The notes below the pieces were generated by a model. It worked only from the letters and a program-made list of their open reading frames with translations. It was not told the DNA's origin and did no database searches. From an uncultured Roseburia sp. (lineage in GTDB: Bacteria; Bacillota; Clostridia; Lachnospirales; Lachnospiraceae), in contig CANPGM010000001.1 in NCBI GenBank assembly GCA_947573605.1, forward strand, positions 109,818 through 173,817: DNA of 64,000 nt, in the 5' to 3' direction. How positions within the stretch are numbered: position 1 is the stretch's first letter; every line of letters starts with the position of its first letter. The translations under genes were made by a program, and so were the position numbers. Shown piece after piece: positions 9,252 through 18,044 of the stretch.

Positions 9252-9310
9252 GCTTTGCAGGGAGTGCGAAGCACTCTTTTTATTATAGATTGTTTGTGCC
9301 GCTGCACAAA
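9252..9310 (+). terminator. Intrinsic terminator followed by a second hairpin, with a possible anti-terminator pairing
   Basis: GAGTGC (9262-9267), loop GAA, GCACTC (9271-9276), then TTTTT form a compact intrinsic terminator inside the operon. The upstream GCTTTGCA (9252-9259) can instead pair with TGCGAAGC (9265-9272), which would destroy the terminator stem. A second perfect hairpin TTTGTGC/GCACAAA (9293-9299 with 9304-9310) stands directly before the start region of the next glycosyltransferase. The layout resembles an attenuator; no known riboswitch or protein site was recognised. Confidence 0.6.
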
Positions 9311-9323
9311 GATGGGATTGAAT

Positions 9324-10553
9324 ATGAAAATAGCTGTGATAATTTTCACATATAACAGAAGCTTTCATACCGAACAGGTATTACATGCATTGAGGGAAAA
9401 TGATTTACTTCCGGAAAAGCTTTTTATTTTTCAGGATGGATTAAAATGCGAGGAGCACAGGACGGAATGGGAAAAGGTAAAGACTATTATTCGTTCGGTA
9501 GACTGGTGTGATAATGAGGTAATTGAAAAGAATGAAAATCTGGGGCTTGCAGATTCTATTGTTACGGGAATCAATTATGTAATGAAAGAATATGAGGCAG
9601 TAATTGTATTGGAGGACGACTGTGTCACTCATCCGAAGTTTATGCGTTTTATTACGGATGCGTTGGAGAAATACAGAGAAAATAAACAAGTCTTTCAGGT
9701 AAGCGGCTATGTCTGGCCGGCGGAGGTTCTGCCAAACGGAACGGACGCGTATTTTACCGGAAGGGCGTCTTCCTGGGGATGGGCGACATGGAGAGACAGA
9801 TGGCTTTTATATAAGCAGGATTATCGAATGCTTTCCAGGATTAAGCAGGAAGAACGGCTGGCGCGGCAGCTCTCTGTCTGGGGAGAGGATTTAGAAAGCT
9901 TTTTGTATGGGAACGTATCGGGAAAAATTAATTCGTGGCTGGTTTTCTGGGCGCTGCTAATCATTGAGAAAGAGGGATATTGCTTAAATCCATATGAATC
10001 CCTTGTTGAAAATATTGGTTTTGACGGTACGGGGGTTCATTGCGGAAGCGGTAAATTACATACAAGGCTTCGGCCGAAAAATAATATGAAGGATTTTACA
10101 CTGCCGGATAAAGTGGAATTTCCGTCCGGCTATGAACGTTCTTACAGGGACTATTTTGTGTGGACGTCAGCGGAAAAAAAGCTTTCCTGCTATAATAACA
10201 TTTTGCTGAAATGGCTTTCTCTGCGGCAGGAGGGAAAACAGATTGCAGACTATTTTACTCAGCATAAAATAGAAAAAATTGCCGTATGGGGAAGAGGAAG
10301 TCTCTGTGAGCGTTTACTGCGGGAACTGAAGGGAAAGACAGAGATTGTGGCCATTGTTGAAAGTAAAACAAGCGGCGAGCCTTTTTGCGGGATTCCTGCA
10401 GTGGAACTGTCTTCCCTGCCCCAAAAGGTACAGATGATTGTTGTGATACCGGCTTATGATTTTGAAAAAATCACAAAAAGGGCGCAGGAAGAATCGCAAT
10501 GCAAACTGATTGCTTTGGATAGGTTGTTAGAAGAAATGTCCGCGGGGATATAG
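9324..10553 (+). CDS. Glycosyltransferase (GT2-like) with C-terminal Rossmann-like module
   Basis: Two-part protein of 409 residues from ATG 9324. The N-terminal part is a GT-A transferase starting MKIAVIIFTYNRSFHTEQVL, with KLFIFQDGLK, the acidic motif VLEDDCVTHPKF and a GRASSWGWATWRDRW segment seen in sugar transferases of this kind. The C-terminal part repeats the cluster's module: LRQEGKQIADYF, then IAVWGRGSLCERLLREL, IVAIVESK and VVIPAYDF. The frame is open to ATG 9234, but that stretch contains the hairpins at 9252-9310. ATG 9312 is an alternative start; no strong ribosome binding site separates the two. Its position after the attenuator suggests separate control. Confidence 0.75.
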   Translation: MKIAVIIFTYNRSFHTEQVLHALRENDLLPEKLFIFQDGLKCEEHRTEWEKVKTIIRSVDWCDNEVIEKNENLGLADSIVTGINYVMKEYEAVIVLEDDCVTHPKFMRFITDALEKYRENKQVFQVSGYVWPAEVLPNGTDAYFTGRASSWGWATWRDRWLLYKQDYRMLSRIKQEERLARQLSVWGEDLESFLYGNVSGKINSWLVFWALLIIEKEGYCLNPYESLVENIGFDGTGVHCGSGKLHTRLRPKNNMKDFTLPDKVEFPSGYERSYRDYFVWTSAEKKLSCYNNILLKWLSLRQEGKQIADYFTQHKIEKIAVWGRGSLCERLLRELKGKTEIVAIVESKTSGEPFCGIPAVELSSLPQKVQMIVVIPAYDFEKITKRAQEESQCKLIALDRLLEEMSAGI

Positions 10554-10596
10554 CGTCTGGCAGTTTAGAAGTATAGAATATCAATGGGGAGAAAAA

Positions 10597-12009
10597 ATGA
10601 GACCGTCTTTATCAGTCATAATTCCTGTTTATAATGTAGAAAAATATTTACAGCAGTGTCTGGAAAGTGTTCTTACGCAGTTAGAGAAAGAGGATGAAAT
10701 TATTTTAGTTAATGACGGGTCCGCCGATTCCAGTCCAAACATATGCCGGTACTACGAAAGAGAATATAAGAACATTTGTTTTTTAGACAGAGAAAATGCC
10801 GGGCTGGGACGCACCAGAAATATCGGCCTGCAAAGGGCTTCAAAGGACTATGTGATTTTTCTGGACTCTGATGATTACTGGGCAGAAAATACTGTGGAAA
10901 AGATAAAGGATGCGATTTTAAACGGAGACACAGACATCCTATTTTTTGACGCGGAAAAAATTTATGAGGATGGTAATGCAAATTCAGAAAATCAGTATGA
11001 CCGAAGTGGCAAGGTATCCACGGAAACAATGTCGGGAAGACTTTTTTTTGAAATGTATTATCCGTTTGGATATATTGTACAGGCATGTATGGCAGTTTAT
11101 AAAAGAGAATTTCTTTTTAAACATGATATTTCTTTTCAGGAAGGCGTTTATTATGAAGATAATATATTCAGCTTTAGAGCAATTATGAGCGCGGAGAAAG
11201 TAAGATACTTGCCGTACCGACTCTATCAGAGAAGGGTACGTGAAAATTCCATTACTACATGTATAACTGATTATAAAAGAGTATCCGATCAGGCGGAGGT
11301 AACAACTGCGGTCTGGAATGAGATCGAATGTATCTGGAGTAGTCTGAAAGGCAGATTGCGTTTTAAAATGATAACATACGCTGATGAATTATTGTTTGTG
11401 TTTCAAATGAGATATAAACAAATGACAGGAGATAAAACCAGACTCTGGCAGATACAGTCTCATGTTTTTACAGAATATCTCTCATTTATTCAAAAGTATG
11501 AAGAAGAAAGAAAAGAGACTAAAATATTAAAGCTTTATATGTATATAAAGAAAAAAACGGCAGAGGAAAAACAGTATCTGATAAAAGAAGTTTTTGGCGG
11601 CGCAGAGGAGTTTGAAAAGCTGATCAATTTCTGCCAGGCGAATTATCAGGCCAGAATAAAGAATCGGCTTTTGAAACTGCCGCTGTTTCGAACAAAATGC
11701 AGAGTCGGGATTTACGGTCTCGGTAATCAGACCGAACATTTGATGTCATTTTGTAAAAAAGTGGGAATTGGGGCGGAAAGTATAATTTTTATAGACAGTT
11801 ATAAGGAATCCGACAAAGAAACATATCGTGGACATAACGTTAAAAACATCAAAGATGTCGGCGGAAGCGTGGACGCGGTAATTATATCCAGTTCTTTATA
11901 CGGAGCGGAAATGAAGCGGACGGCGCAGGAGTTTCTGCCTTCCAGTGTGAAAACGATTTTGCTATATGAGGAGTGCGAAGATGAAATTTTATGGGAATTG
12001 CTTATTTAA
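10597..12009 (+). CDS. Glycosyltransferase family 2 with C-terminal Rossmann-like module
   Basis: Protein of 470 residues. The N-terminal GT2 domain shows LSVIIPVYNVEKYLQQCLES, IILVNDGSADSSPNI, RENAGLGRTRNIGL and VIFLDSDDYW, a canonical GT-A site. After a helical Lys/Arg-rich middle (about residues 220-365), the C-terminal about 100 residues begin CRVGIYGLGNQTEHLMSFC and continue IIFIDSYKE and DAVIISSSLYGA, again the recurring module. GGGGAG stands before ATG 10597. The 3' end overlaps the next gene by 29 bases, so the two are co-translated. It is likely a surface-glycan transferase; donor and acceptor are unknown. Confidence 0.85.
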   Translation: MRPSLSVIIPVYNVEKYLQQCLESVLTQLEKEDEIILVNDGSADSSPNICRYYEREYKNICFLDRENAGLGRTRNIGLQRASKDYVIFLDSDDYWAENTVEKIKDAILNGDTDILFFDAEKIYEDGNANSENQYDRSGKVSTETMSGRLFFEMYYPFGYIVQACMAVYKREFLFKHDISFQEGVYYEDNIFSFRAIMSAEKVRYLPYRLYQRRVRENSITTCITDYKRVSDQAEVTTAVWNEIECIWSSLKGRLRFKMITYADELLFVFQMRYKQMTGDKTRLWQIQSHVFTEYLSFIQKYEEERKETKILKLYMYIKKKTAEEKQYLIKEVFGGAEEFEKLINFCQANYQARIKNRLLKLPLFRTKCRVGIYGLGNQTEHLMSFCKKVGIGAESIIFIDSYKESDKETYRGHNVKNIKDVGGSVDAVIISSSLYGAEMKRTAQEFLPSSVKTILLYEECEDEILWELLI

Positions 12010-12985
12010 AAGTCTGAAAAACAGGCAGGGCGGCAGCGATATCGAATATTTAAAATTGAAATCTGAGTATTTCGGAAAAGAGAACAGGGATAAAACGATT
12101 TACTATATTTGTGAGAATAGCGGACCGCTTGGATTTTTTGCAATGTACCGGAACTGGCTGGAATATCTGTATTTTGCAGATCGATGCGGTTATGTTCCGG
12201 TAATAGACGCGGGAAGAGATTTTGCATATAGGGAAAAGTATCCCGTTTGCGGTACGGCGAATCCGTTTGAATATTATTTCTGTCAGCCGAATGGAATCGG
12301 ATTAAAAAAGGCAAGGGCATCTTACAGAGTGATTCAATCGGATATTCTGCATCGCAATATGATTGAGATTACGTATACCGGCAAATGGAATCAATATTGT
12401 TATACGCCTGATTACCTGCGGGCAATGAGTAAAATTGTGAAAAAATACATAAAGTTTAATACCGCTACTCGGAATTACCTGAAAAAAGGGTTGCGTTTGC
12501 TGCAAATAGACAAAGACAGAGTACTCGGCGTTCATATCCGTGGAACGGATTTCAGGAACGGATTTAATAATCATCCGGTTTACGTAACGGAAAATGAGTG
12601 CTTTTCTGCGATAGATAAAATTATGGAAGAGGGAAAATACGAAAAAATATTTTTAGCGACGGACGACTCAAGAATTTTGGAGAAGTTTGCGGCTAAATAT
12701 GGGGAGACGCTGCGTTACTATACGGACGTGATGAGAAGCGGCAGGAATAAATCGGTAATGCTGGGAAAGAGCGGCAGGAAGTACCATAAGTACCGGCTGG
12801 GGCTGGAGGTAATTCGTGACATGTATACGCTGGCAATGTGCGGCGGTCTCGTGGCGGGAATTTCACAGGTGGCGGTGTGTGCTCAGATAAATAAGCTGGC
12901 TATGGGGAAAAAATATGATGATTTGGTGATTATTGACAAGGGTATCAACAGGAATGCAAAGAATTTTCTGACAAAGGGGAAATAG
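11981..12985 (+). CDS. Fucosyltransferase-like protein (HxRGTD motif)
   Basis: Protein of 334 residues with features of the GT23/NodZ and O-fucosyltransferase fold: LGVHIRGTDFRNG (the nucleotide-sugar phosphate-binding Arg motif), KIFLATDDSRIL, and the C-terminal GLVAGISQVAVCAQI that closes the donor site. This suggests transfer of fucose or a related sugar from a GDP-sugar. ATG 11966 is in frame, but ATG 11981 is favoured because AGGAG (11969-11973) sits 7 bases before it. The start lies inside the previous gene. It ends one base before the sulfotransferase-like GTG. The fold is fairly confident; fucose as donor is an inference. Confidence 0.7.
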   Translation: MKFYGNCLFKSLKNRQGGSDIEYLKLKSEYFGKENRDKTIYYICENSGPLGFFAMYRNWLEYLYFADRCGYVPVIDAGRDFAYREKYPVCGTANPFEYYFCQPNGIGLKKARASYRVIQSDILHRNMIEITYTGKWNQYCYTPDYLRAMSKIVKKYIKFNTATRNYLKKGLRLLQIDKDRVLGVHIRGTDFRNGFNNHPVYVTENECFSAIDKIMEEGKYEKIFLATDDSRILEKFAAKYGETLRYYTDVMRSGRNKSVMLGKSGRKYHKYRLGLEVIRDMYTLAMCGGLVAGISQVAVCAQINKLAMGKKYDDLVIIDKGINRNAKNFLTKGK

Positions 12986-12986
12986 T

Positions 12987-14228
12987 GTGGGGATAGGTAT
13001 AGTCAAAGATTTAGAAATTATAAAAGATATCAGACCTTTATTTGAAAAGAAGATCATATTTTGGGGGTTGGGAAAAAACGGAAATGCTTTATATAAGGAA
13101 ATATCTGATATGCGTAAAATATGTGGGATGGGGATAAAATGTGATGAGATATTATTCTGTGATTCGGATAGAAAATTACAGAATTCGAACATAGAAGGAC
13201 ATAAAATTCTCTCACCGGAAATGTTGTTCTCTTATTTATCCGGGCGCGATACCTCAGATTATATCATCTGCCTTTCGATAGCGGATATTCATGCGCAGGA
13301 TGAGGTATTAAACTATATAAAAGGAATGCAAATGTGGAACCTGACAGTTTACACGTTGTATGCAGTGAAATTCGGAATTTACTTTAATTTAAATCACGAA
13401 TGTATATCCGATGCATACAGAACCAATAAGCTGCTGGAGTATGAGAAGCGAAGAGAGGAATCCAAACAGGCAATTGAGCGTATGGCGGTAGAAAGCGAGA
13501 GGAGATTTATAGACGGAAATTCGCGAATGGACGAATTAATTTTAATTTATCAACCGGGAAAAGTCGGTTCGACGTCTTTAAAAAAGTCTCTTGAGTCATA
13601 TGGCAAATCTGTTTTACATTGTCACACTCTAATAAATAAGGATAACGAAGATAGCAGACTGGAAAAGCTGATGAGTCAAAAATCCGGAAAAATAATAAGT
13701 CTGGTAAGAGAGCCGATTGCCAGGCAGATTTCTAATATGTGGCAGAATCTGGAAAATATTTACCGATACCGTCAGGGGGCCGATTTTAGTGACGTTGAAA
13801 GTTATTATTTTGGCGAGGATTTTGAAAATTACGAATTTAAGTGGTTTGACTGGGAGATTAAGAGAAATTTCGGATTAAATATCTATGAATATCCGTTTGA
13901 CAGAAAGAAAGGATATTGCAGTATAAAAAAGGGAAATCTTGAGCTTTTGTTAATAAAAGCAGAGAAACTAAATGATTTGGAACAGGTAATCGGCGAGTTT
14001 CTACATATTGACGGGTTTCGGCTTACAAACGGGAATATCGGAGATGAAAAGCCGTATCGTTTCGCTTACCGGGATTATAAAAATGAGTTTTCTATCTCGG
14101 AAAGTAAGCTGTATCAGATTTACTTTGATAACAAATATATGAAGCATTTTTATACGGAGCAGGAAAGGGAAGAATTTTATTTGAAATGGCTGAATCGAAT
14201 CGCAAAAGAGGAGGAAACTTCTGTATAG
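12987..14228 (+). CDS. Sulfotransferase-like protein with N-terminal Rossmann-like module
   Basis: Fused protein of 413 residues. Residues about 20-135 are the recurring module (IIFWGLGKNGNALYKEI, then ILFCDSDRK). Residues about 184-410 resemble carbohydrate sulfotransferases: LIYQPGKVGSTSLKKSL (about 186-202) fits the 5'-phosphosulfate loop that grips PAPS, and IISLVREPIARQISNMW (about 236-252) fits the 3'-phosphate motif. Such enzymes move a sulfate from PAPS to a hydroxyl or amine of a sugar. It starts at GTG 12987, with GGGGA upstream, immediately after the fucosyltransferase-like gene. The PAPS-producing genes cysD and cysNC lie at 21801-24534. A related capsule-associated sulfotransferase family is the alternative. 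Confidence 0.7.
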   Translation: MGIGIVKDLEIIKDIRPLFEKKIIFWGLGKNGNALYKEISDMRKICGMGIKCDEILFCDSDRKLQNSNIEGHKILSPEMLFSYLSGRDTSDYIICLSIADIHAQDEVLNYIKGMQMWNLTVYTLYAVKFGIYFNLNHECISDAYRTNKLLEYEKRREESKQAIERMAVESERRFIDGNSRMDELILIYQPGKVGSTSLKKSLESYGKSVLHCHTLINKDNEDSRLEKLMSQKSGKIISLVREPIARQISNMWQNLENIYRYRQGADFSDVESYYFGEDFENYEFKWFDWEIKRNFGLNIYEYPFDRKKGYCSIKKGNLELLLIKAEKLNDLEQVIGEFLHIDGFRLTNGNIGDEKPYRFAYRDYKNEFSISESKLYQIYFDNKYMKHFYTEQEREEFYLKWLNRIAKEEETSV

Positions 14229-14249
14229 ACAAATTTCATAGAATTTTCA

Positions 14250-14278
14250 TATGTATTTGAGGAAAAATAGAGTATAAT
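14250..14278 (+). promoter_or_regulatory. Weak putative promoter before the 165-residue module gene
   Basis: A perfect -10 TATAAT lies at 14273-14278, 46 bases before the next start, in AT-rich DNA. No good -35 is seen (TATGTA at 17-base spacing), so this call rests on the -10 alone. Confidence 0.35.
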
Positions 14279-14324
14279 GGTAATGTGTTTCATTCTGCAA
14301 AATAATTTACAGGGAGGCTAAATA

Positions 14325-14822
14325 ATGAAGCGTGGAGGAAAGAGTAAATTAGCAACGGGCGTATTAATGGTATTATCCGCAGCGGCGGGCGCGGGCGCGG
14401 GAATTGCGGCGAAAAACAAGCTGACAAAGAAGAACTCGGATGATGCGCTTTACGCAAGAAAGCATCTGGCGATTATGCAGCTTTTTAATCAGTGGATGAT
14501 TACAAAGCAGGAAGGAAAGTCGATTATTGACTATCTGCATAAAAACAATGTAAAGACTGTTGCAATTTACGGTATAAGCTATGTCGGGGAGCGTCTGTAC
14601 GACGAATTAAAGGGTTCCGATATTACTGTAAAATATGCGATCGACAAAAATGCGGATAAGATTTATGCGGACGTAGATGTTCTGACACCGGAAGAAGAAC
14701 TGCCGGAGGTGGATCTGATTATTGTTACGGCGACTTTCTTTTATGATGAGATTGAAGAGCAGCTCAGTGAAGTGACAGAGTGTGCGATTGCATCGTTAGA
14801 GGATATTTTATACGAACTGTAG
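14325..14822 (+). CDS. Stand-alone Rossmann-like module protein (paralog of 7508-7984)
   Basis: Protein of 165 residues, clearly homologous to the 158-residue protein at 7508-7984. A short basic start is followed by a Gly/Ala-rich hydrophobic stretch (about residues 9-28) that may anchor it. Then comes the linker WMITKQEGKSIIDYL, the strand-loop VAIYGISYVGERLYDELK, VKYAIDKNADK and a DLIIVTATFFYDEI strand, ending in the same LEDIL-Y/F-E motif as its paralog. It has a strong GGGAGG ribosome binding site, a possible own promoter and a terminator after it, so it may be expressed as a single gene. Function unknown; a role binding a nucleotide or partner transferase is a guess. Confidence 0.7.
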   Translation: MKRGGKSKLATGVLMVLSAAAGAGAGIAAKNKLTKKNSDDALYARKHLAIMQLFNQWMITKQEGKSIIDYLHKNNVKTVAIYGISYVGERLYDELKGSDITVKYAIDKNADKIYADVDVLTPEEELPEVDLIIVTATFFYDEIEEQLSEVTECAIASLEDILYEL

Positions 14823-14875
14823 CAGAGAACGGATTCTTCAGGCTTTGAACCCGGATCATCAGCATTATCGTTTGG

Positions 14876-14909
14876 AAAAGGTGAAAGCAGTTTTACTTTC
14901 ACCTTTTTT
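14876..14909 (+). terminator. Intrinsic terminator
   Basis: GGTGAAAG (14880-14887), loop CAGTTTTA, CTTTCACC (14896-14903) and TTTTTT, with flanking AAAA pairing into the T run. It closes the first glycan transcription unit after the 165-residue module gene. Confidence 0.9.
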
Positions 14910-14933
14910 GTGTTATATTGGGTTAGAGCAGAT

Positions 14934-14959
14934 TGTCCGGTTCTTAATTTAACTGGACA
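14934..14959 (+). repeat. Inverted repeat upstream of the epimerase gene
   Basis: TGTCCGGTT (14934-14942) and AACTGGACA (14951-14959) form a 9-base inverted repeat with one G-T pair and an 8-base spacer, located between the terminator and the gene at 15036. It could be an operator or an RNA hairpin; no T run follows, so it is not a terminator. Confidence 0.4.
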
Positions 14960-15035
14960 TCGGAAAACAAGGCGCATATCCAGGGTTGGGGATTACACCG
15001 GCTGAGATTTTAATACGCAGTTTTGGGAGGCAGTT

Positions 15036-16124
15036 ATGAACCGCATATTGCAGGAAGATTTTATCCATTTGGAAGAACGAGAAACGGACTGGGAGCTTTT
15101 AAGAAACAGTACGATACTTGTGACAGGCGGGAGCGGCTTTCTCGGTTCCGTCATACTTAAGTTTCTGCATTATCTCAATGAAAAACGTCGGCTGAATCTC
15201 ACGCTGTATGCATTAGTAAGAGACAGCAGAAAGGCAAAACAGATTTTACAGGGCTGTAATGTGAAGCTTTTGATTGGAGATTTGTGTGATTCCGTTACCC
15301 TTCCCTGCAAGGCGGATTATATCATTCACTGCGCCGCCGTTACAAAGTCGGTTCAGATGATAACAGAGCCGGTTTCGGTTGCACGAGGCATTGTCTTAGG
15401 AACGGAGCGTATTCTGAAGCTTGCATATGAAAATCAGGTAAAAGGAATGGTATATCTGTCCTCAATGGAAGTGTACGGACAGACGTTTTCCGCCTGCCTT
15501 AAGGAGACGGGAGAGACCGGGAGGGTGACGGAAGAAGAACTCGGTTATATAGACAGTATGCAAATAAGGAGCTGCTATCCGCTCGGAAAACGCATGGCGG
15601 AAAATCTTTGCTGCGGATATTACAGTCAATACGGACTACCGGTCAAAATCGCACGGCTCGCACAGGTATTCGGCGCAGGGACGCTTCCAGGGGAAACGCG
15701 TGTTTTTATGCAGTTTGCCAAAGCAGTTATGAACAAAGCAGATATTGTGCTTCATACGTCCGGAAATTCCATGGGAAATTACTGCTATACGGCCGACGCC
15801 GTAAGCGGGATATTCAAATTGTTGTTTCGCGGGCAAAACGGCGAAGCGTATAACATTGTCAACGAACAGAACACGATGACGATCCGGGAAATGGCCGAAC
15901 TTGCCGCGAGTTTGGCAGCTCCAGGCGAAATCAGGGTCAGGTTTGAGATACCGGAGGAAAATATTTACGGATATCCCCCGGCGACCGGTATGAAGCTGTC
16001 TTCGGCGAAAATAGAACATATTGGATGGAAGGCGGAATACGGCATGGAGGAGATGTATCGGCGGATGATTTCTTATCTAAGAGAAACGAATGACGGCTGC
16101 GGCAGGCGGCCGGAGGCGGAATAA
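15036..16124 (+). CDS. NAD-dependent sugar epimerase/dehydratase (extended SDR)
   Basis: Extended short-chain dehydrogenase of 362 residues acting on a nucleotide sugar in the cytosol. The NAD(P) loop is ILVTGGSGFLGSVIL (about residues 30-44), then IIHCAAVTK. The catalytic Ser/Thr region is VYLSSMEVYG and the catalytic Tyr-x3-Lys is in SCYPLGKRMAENL. A late NYCYTADAVSGI segment matches the substrate-binding region of 4,6-dehydratases and 4-epimerases. GGGAGG precedes the ATG. It begins a second unit (epimerase, cytidylyltransferase, DUF4422) after a strong terminator. Its position before an IspD/TarI-like gene suggests a CDP- or NDP-sugar, but the reaction is not fixed. Confidence 0.85.
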   Translation: MNRILQEDFIHLEERETDWELLRNSTILVTGGSGFLGSVILKFLHYLNEKRRLNLTLYALVRDSRKAKQILQGCNVKLLIGDLCDSVTLPCKADYIIHCAAVTKSVQMITEPVSVARGIVLGTERILKLAYENQVKGMVYLSSMEVYGQTFSACLKETGETGRVTEEELGYIDSMQIRSCYPLGKRMAENLCCGYYSQYGLPVKIARLAQVFGAGTLPGETRVFMQFAKAVMNKADIVLHTSGNSMGNYCYTADAVSGIFKLLFRGQNGEAYNIVNEQNTMTIREMAELAASLAAPGEIRVRFEIPEENIYGYPPATGMKLSSAKIEHIGWKAEYGMEEMYRRMISYLRETNDGCGRRPEAE

Positions 16125-16150
16125 AGACAGAACCGCAGAGGAGGGAACGA

Positions 16151-16867
16151 ATGAATACCGTACTAATATTTGCAGGAGGAACCGGACAGCGGATGAACAG
16201 CCGGGCAAAGCCAAAGCAGTTCTTAGAGCTGCACGGAAAACCGATTATTATTCACACCATTGAGCTGTTTGAGCGCCATCCCCAAATAGACCAGATTGTC
16301 GTTGTCTGTTTAAGAGAGTGGATAAAAGAACTGGAACTTCAGCTCAAGAAAAATTACATCTGTAAGGTTCGCCTGATAACGGAAGGTGGTAAAACGGGGC
16401 ATGAATCGATTTATTTGGGGTTAAAGGCAATGCGTGAGCTTTGCGGCGACGACGATGTCGTGCTGATTCACGACGGCGTCAGGCCGCTTGTTACGGAAGA
16501 GCTGATATCCGAAAACATAGAGACAGTCAGAAAATTCGGTAATGCGATTACCGTTGCGCCTGCAACGGAAACCATTTCTGTGGTGGATGAAGAAGAAAAT
16601 ATTGTTACGGTGGAAAAACGTGATAAAATCAGAGTGGCGAAGGCGCCGCAGTCTTTTCTTTACCGGGATATTATGGGAGCGTATGAGCGGGCGCGGAAAG
16701 AAGATGTTTTAACGGTGGATTCCGCGCAGCTTATGAATTACTACGGCTATAAGCTTCATACGGTAACCTGTTCTCAGTATAATATGAAAATTACTGCACC
16801 GTCTGACTTTTATATATACAGAGCGCTCTATGAAGCGCTGGAAAACCAGCAGATTTTCGGAATCTGA
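16151..16867 (+). CDS. IspD/TarI family cytidylyltransferase
   Basis: Nucleotidyltransferase of 238 residues that uses CTP to activate a polyol phosphate or sugar phosphate. The N-terminal CTP loop is IFAGGTGQRMNSRAKPKQF, followed by LHGKPIIIHTIELF, VLIHDGVRPLVTEEL and KITAPSDFYIYRAL, the core of the IspD/TarI family. The KPIIIHTIELF segment and the glycan context favour ribitol-5-phosphate cytidylyltransferase (TarI-like) over isoprenoid IspD, but the sequence alone does not settle it. GAGGAGGG precedes the ATG. It lies between a sugar epimerase and a DUF4422 protein and probably makes a CDP-alditol for this glycan. Confidence 0.8.
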   Translation: MNTVLIFAGGTGQRMNSRAKPKQFLELHGKPIIIHTIELFERHPQIDQIVVVCLREWIKELELQLKKNYICKVRLITEGGKTGHESIYLGLKAMRELCGDDDVVLIHDGVRPLVTEELISENIETVRKFGNAITVAPATETISVVDEEENIVTVEKRDKIRVAKAPQSFLYRDIMGAYERARKEDVLTVDSAQLMNYYGYKLHTVTCSQYNMKITAPSDFYIYRALYEALENQQIFGI

Positions 16868-16879
16868 AATCTTTGAGAA

Positions 16880-18004
16880 ATGAGAAAAAAGATGGATAAG
16901 ACCTACAGTTTGGAACAAATCAGAGAAGCGGCGGCAAAAAACAGACCGACTGCCATATACGGCGCCGGAATTATCGGCTTAAATATTTATACTGCGTTAA
17001 AAACAGCTTACGGACTGGAGCCAAAAGCGTTTCTGGTATCCGAAAAAAAGAAGAATCCGGCGGAAATTTTGGGTGTCCCGGTTATGGAACCGGAAAGCTG
17101 GCGCCATATTGCGGACGGGTTAATCCTGATTGCCGCGCCGGAAGAGTACCACGAAGATATAGTCGGCCGTTTGAAGCGCTGCGGACTAAACGATTATATA
17201 TGTATAAATTCCGAGCTTGAATACGCGGTTATGTCCGGGTATTTCAGAAAGACGGGGCGTTTTTTGCTGCTGGAGGATAGAGAGGCTTTCAACACCGGAG
17301 CGGAAACGGGGAGAAAGACGGAAGTCTCTTTATTTGTTGCGATGGCATGTCATGAAAAAGACCGCAAATTGAAAAAGAAATATCCGCTTCCGGAATGGAT
17401 TGTTCCGATTCAGGTCGGGGCAGCGGCGGGACACTGTCCTGGAATGAGAACGGATGATACCGGAGATAATATTTCCGGGAGAAATTTTAATTACTCAGAA
17501 CTGACAGCTACCTATTGGCTATGGAAAAACAATGACAGTCTTTATAAGGGTGTCTGTCATTACCGGCGTTATCTGAAACTGACGGAAGGGGAAGTAAATA
17601 AGCTTGTGGCCGGAGACGTGGACGCAGTTCTGCCGCTGCCCTTTTTCTGCTATCCGAATGCGAAAGCACAGTATGGACGTTATATTTCCGAAGAAGACAG
17701 CAGGCTGTTGTTTTCGGTTTTAAAAGAGTTAGAACCCGCATATTATAATGCGGCGCAGGTATTGCTTGCGGGACCTTATTTGTATAACTACAATATGCTT
17801 ATTGCAAAGCGGGAGGTTTTTGACCGCTATTGCGCGTGGATGTTTCCGCTGCTTTTTGCGGTGGAGGAAAAAACGAAGGAAAAAGGCGTCGAAAGAAAAG
17901 ATCGATATCTTGGTTATATGGGAGAAGTACTGACATCGCTGTATTTTATGAAGAACAGCGACTGTCTGCATATCGCGCATGCATGTAAGATTTGGATGGT
18001 ATAA
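16880..18004 (+). CDS. DUF4422 glycosyltransferase-like protein with N-terminal Rossmann-like module
   Basis: Protein of 374 residues. The first about 115 residues are the recurring module (TAIYGAGIIGLNIYTALK, then LILIAAPEEYHEDI). The rest matches DUF4422, found in capsule clusters and thought to be glycosyltransferase-like: ISGRNFNYSELTATYWLWKN, GVCHYRRYLKL and YNYNMLIAKREVFDRYCAW. The start could be ATG 16880 or 16892; neither has a strong ribosome binding site. It is the last gene of the second glycan unit and ends at a strong hairpin. The enzymatic role is inferred from the family's context only. Confidence 0.8.
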   Translation: MRKKMDKTYSLEQIREAAAKNRPTAIYGAGIIGLNIYTALKTAYGLEPKAFLVSEKKKNPAEILGVPVMEPESWRHIADGLILIAAPEEYHEDIVGRLKRCGLNDYICINSELEYAVMSGYFRKTGRFLLLEDREAFNTGAETGRKTEVSLFVAMACHEKDRKLKKKYPLPEWIVPIQVGAAAGHCPGMRTDDTGDNISGRNFNYSELTATYWLWKNNDSLYKGVCHYRRYLKLTEGEVNKLVAGDVDAVLPLPFFCYPNAKAQYGRYISEEDSRLLFSVLKELEPAYYNAAQVLLAGPYLYNYNMLIAKREVFDRYCAWMFPLLFAVEEKTKEKGVERKDRYLGYMGEVLTSLYFMKNSDCLHIAHACKIWMV

Positions 18005-18044
18005 AAGAGAGGACAGGCGTTTTTACGCCAGCCCTCTTTTTTTC
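18005..18044. terminator. Bidirectional intrinsic terminator between converging units
   Basis: AGAGG-x-C-x-GGCG, loop TTTTT, and the matching CGCC/CCTCT arm end in seven Ts on the + strand; the - strand copy also has a short T run. It overlaps the last codons of the - strand permease gene, so one hairpin serves both converging transcripts. Confidence 0.85.
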
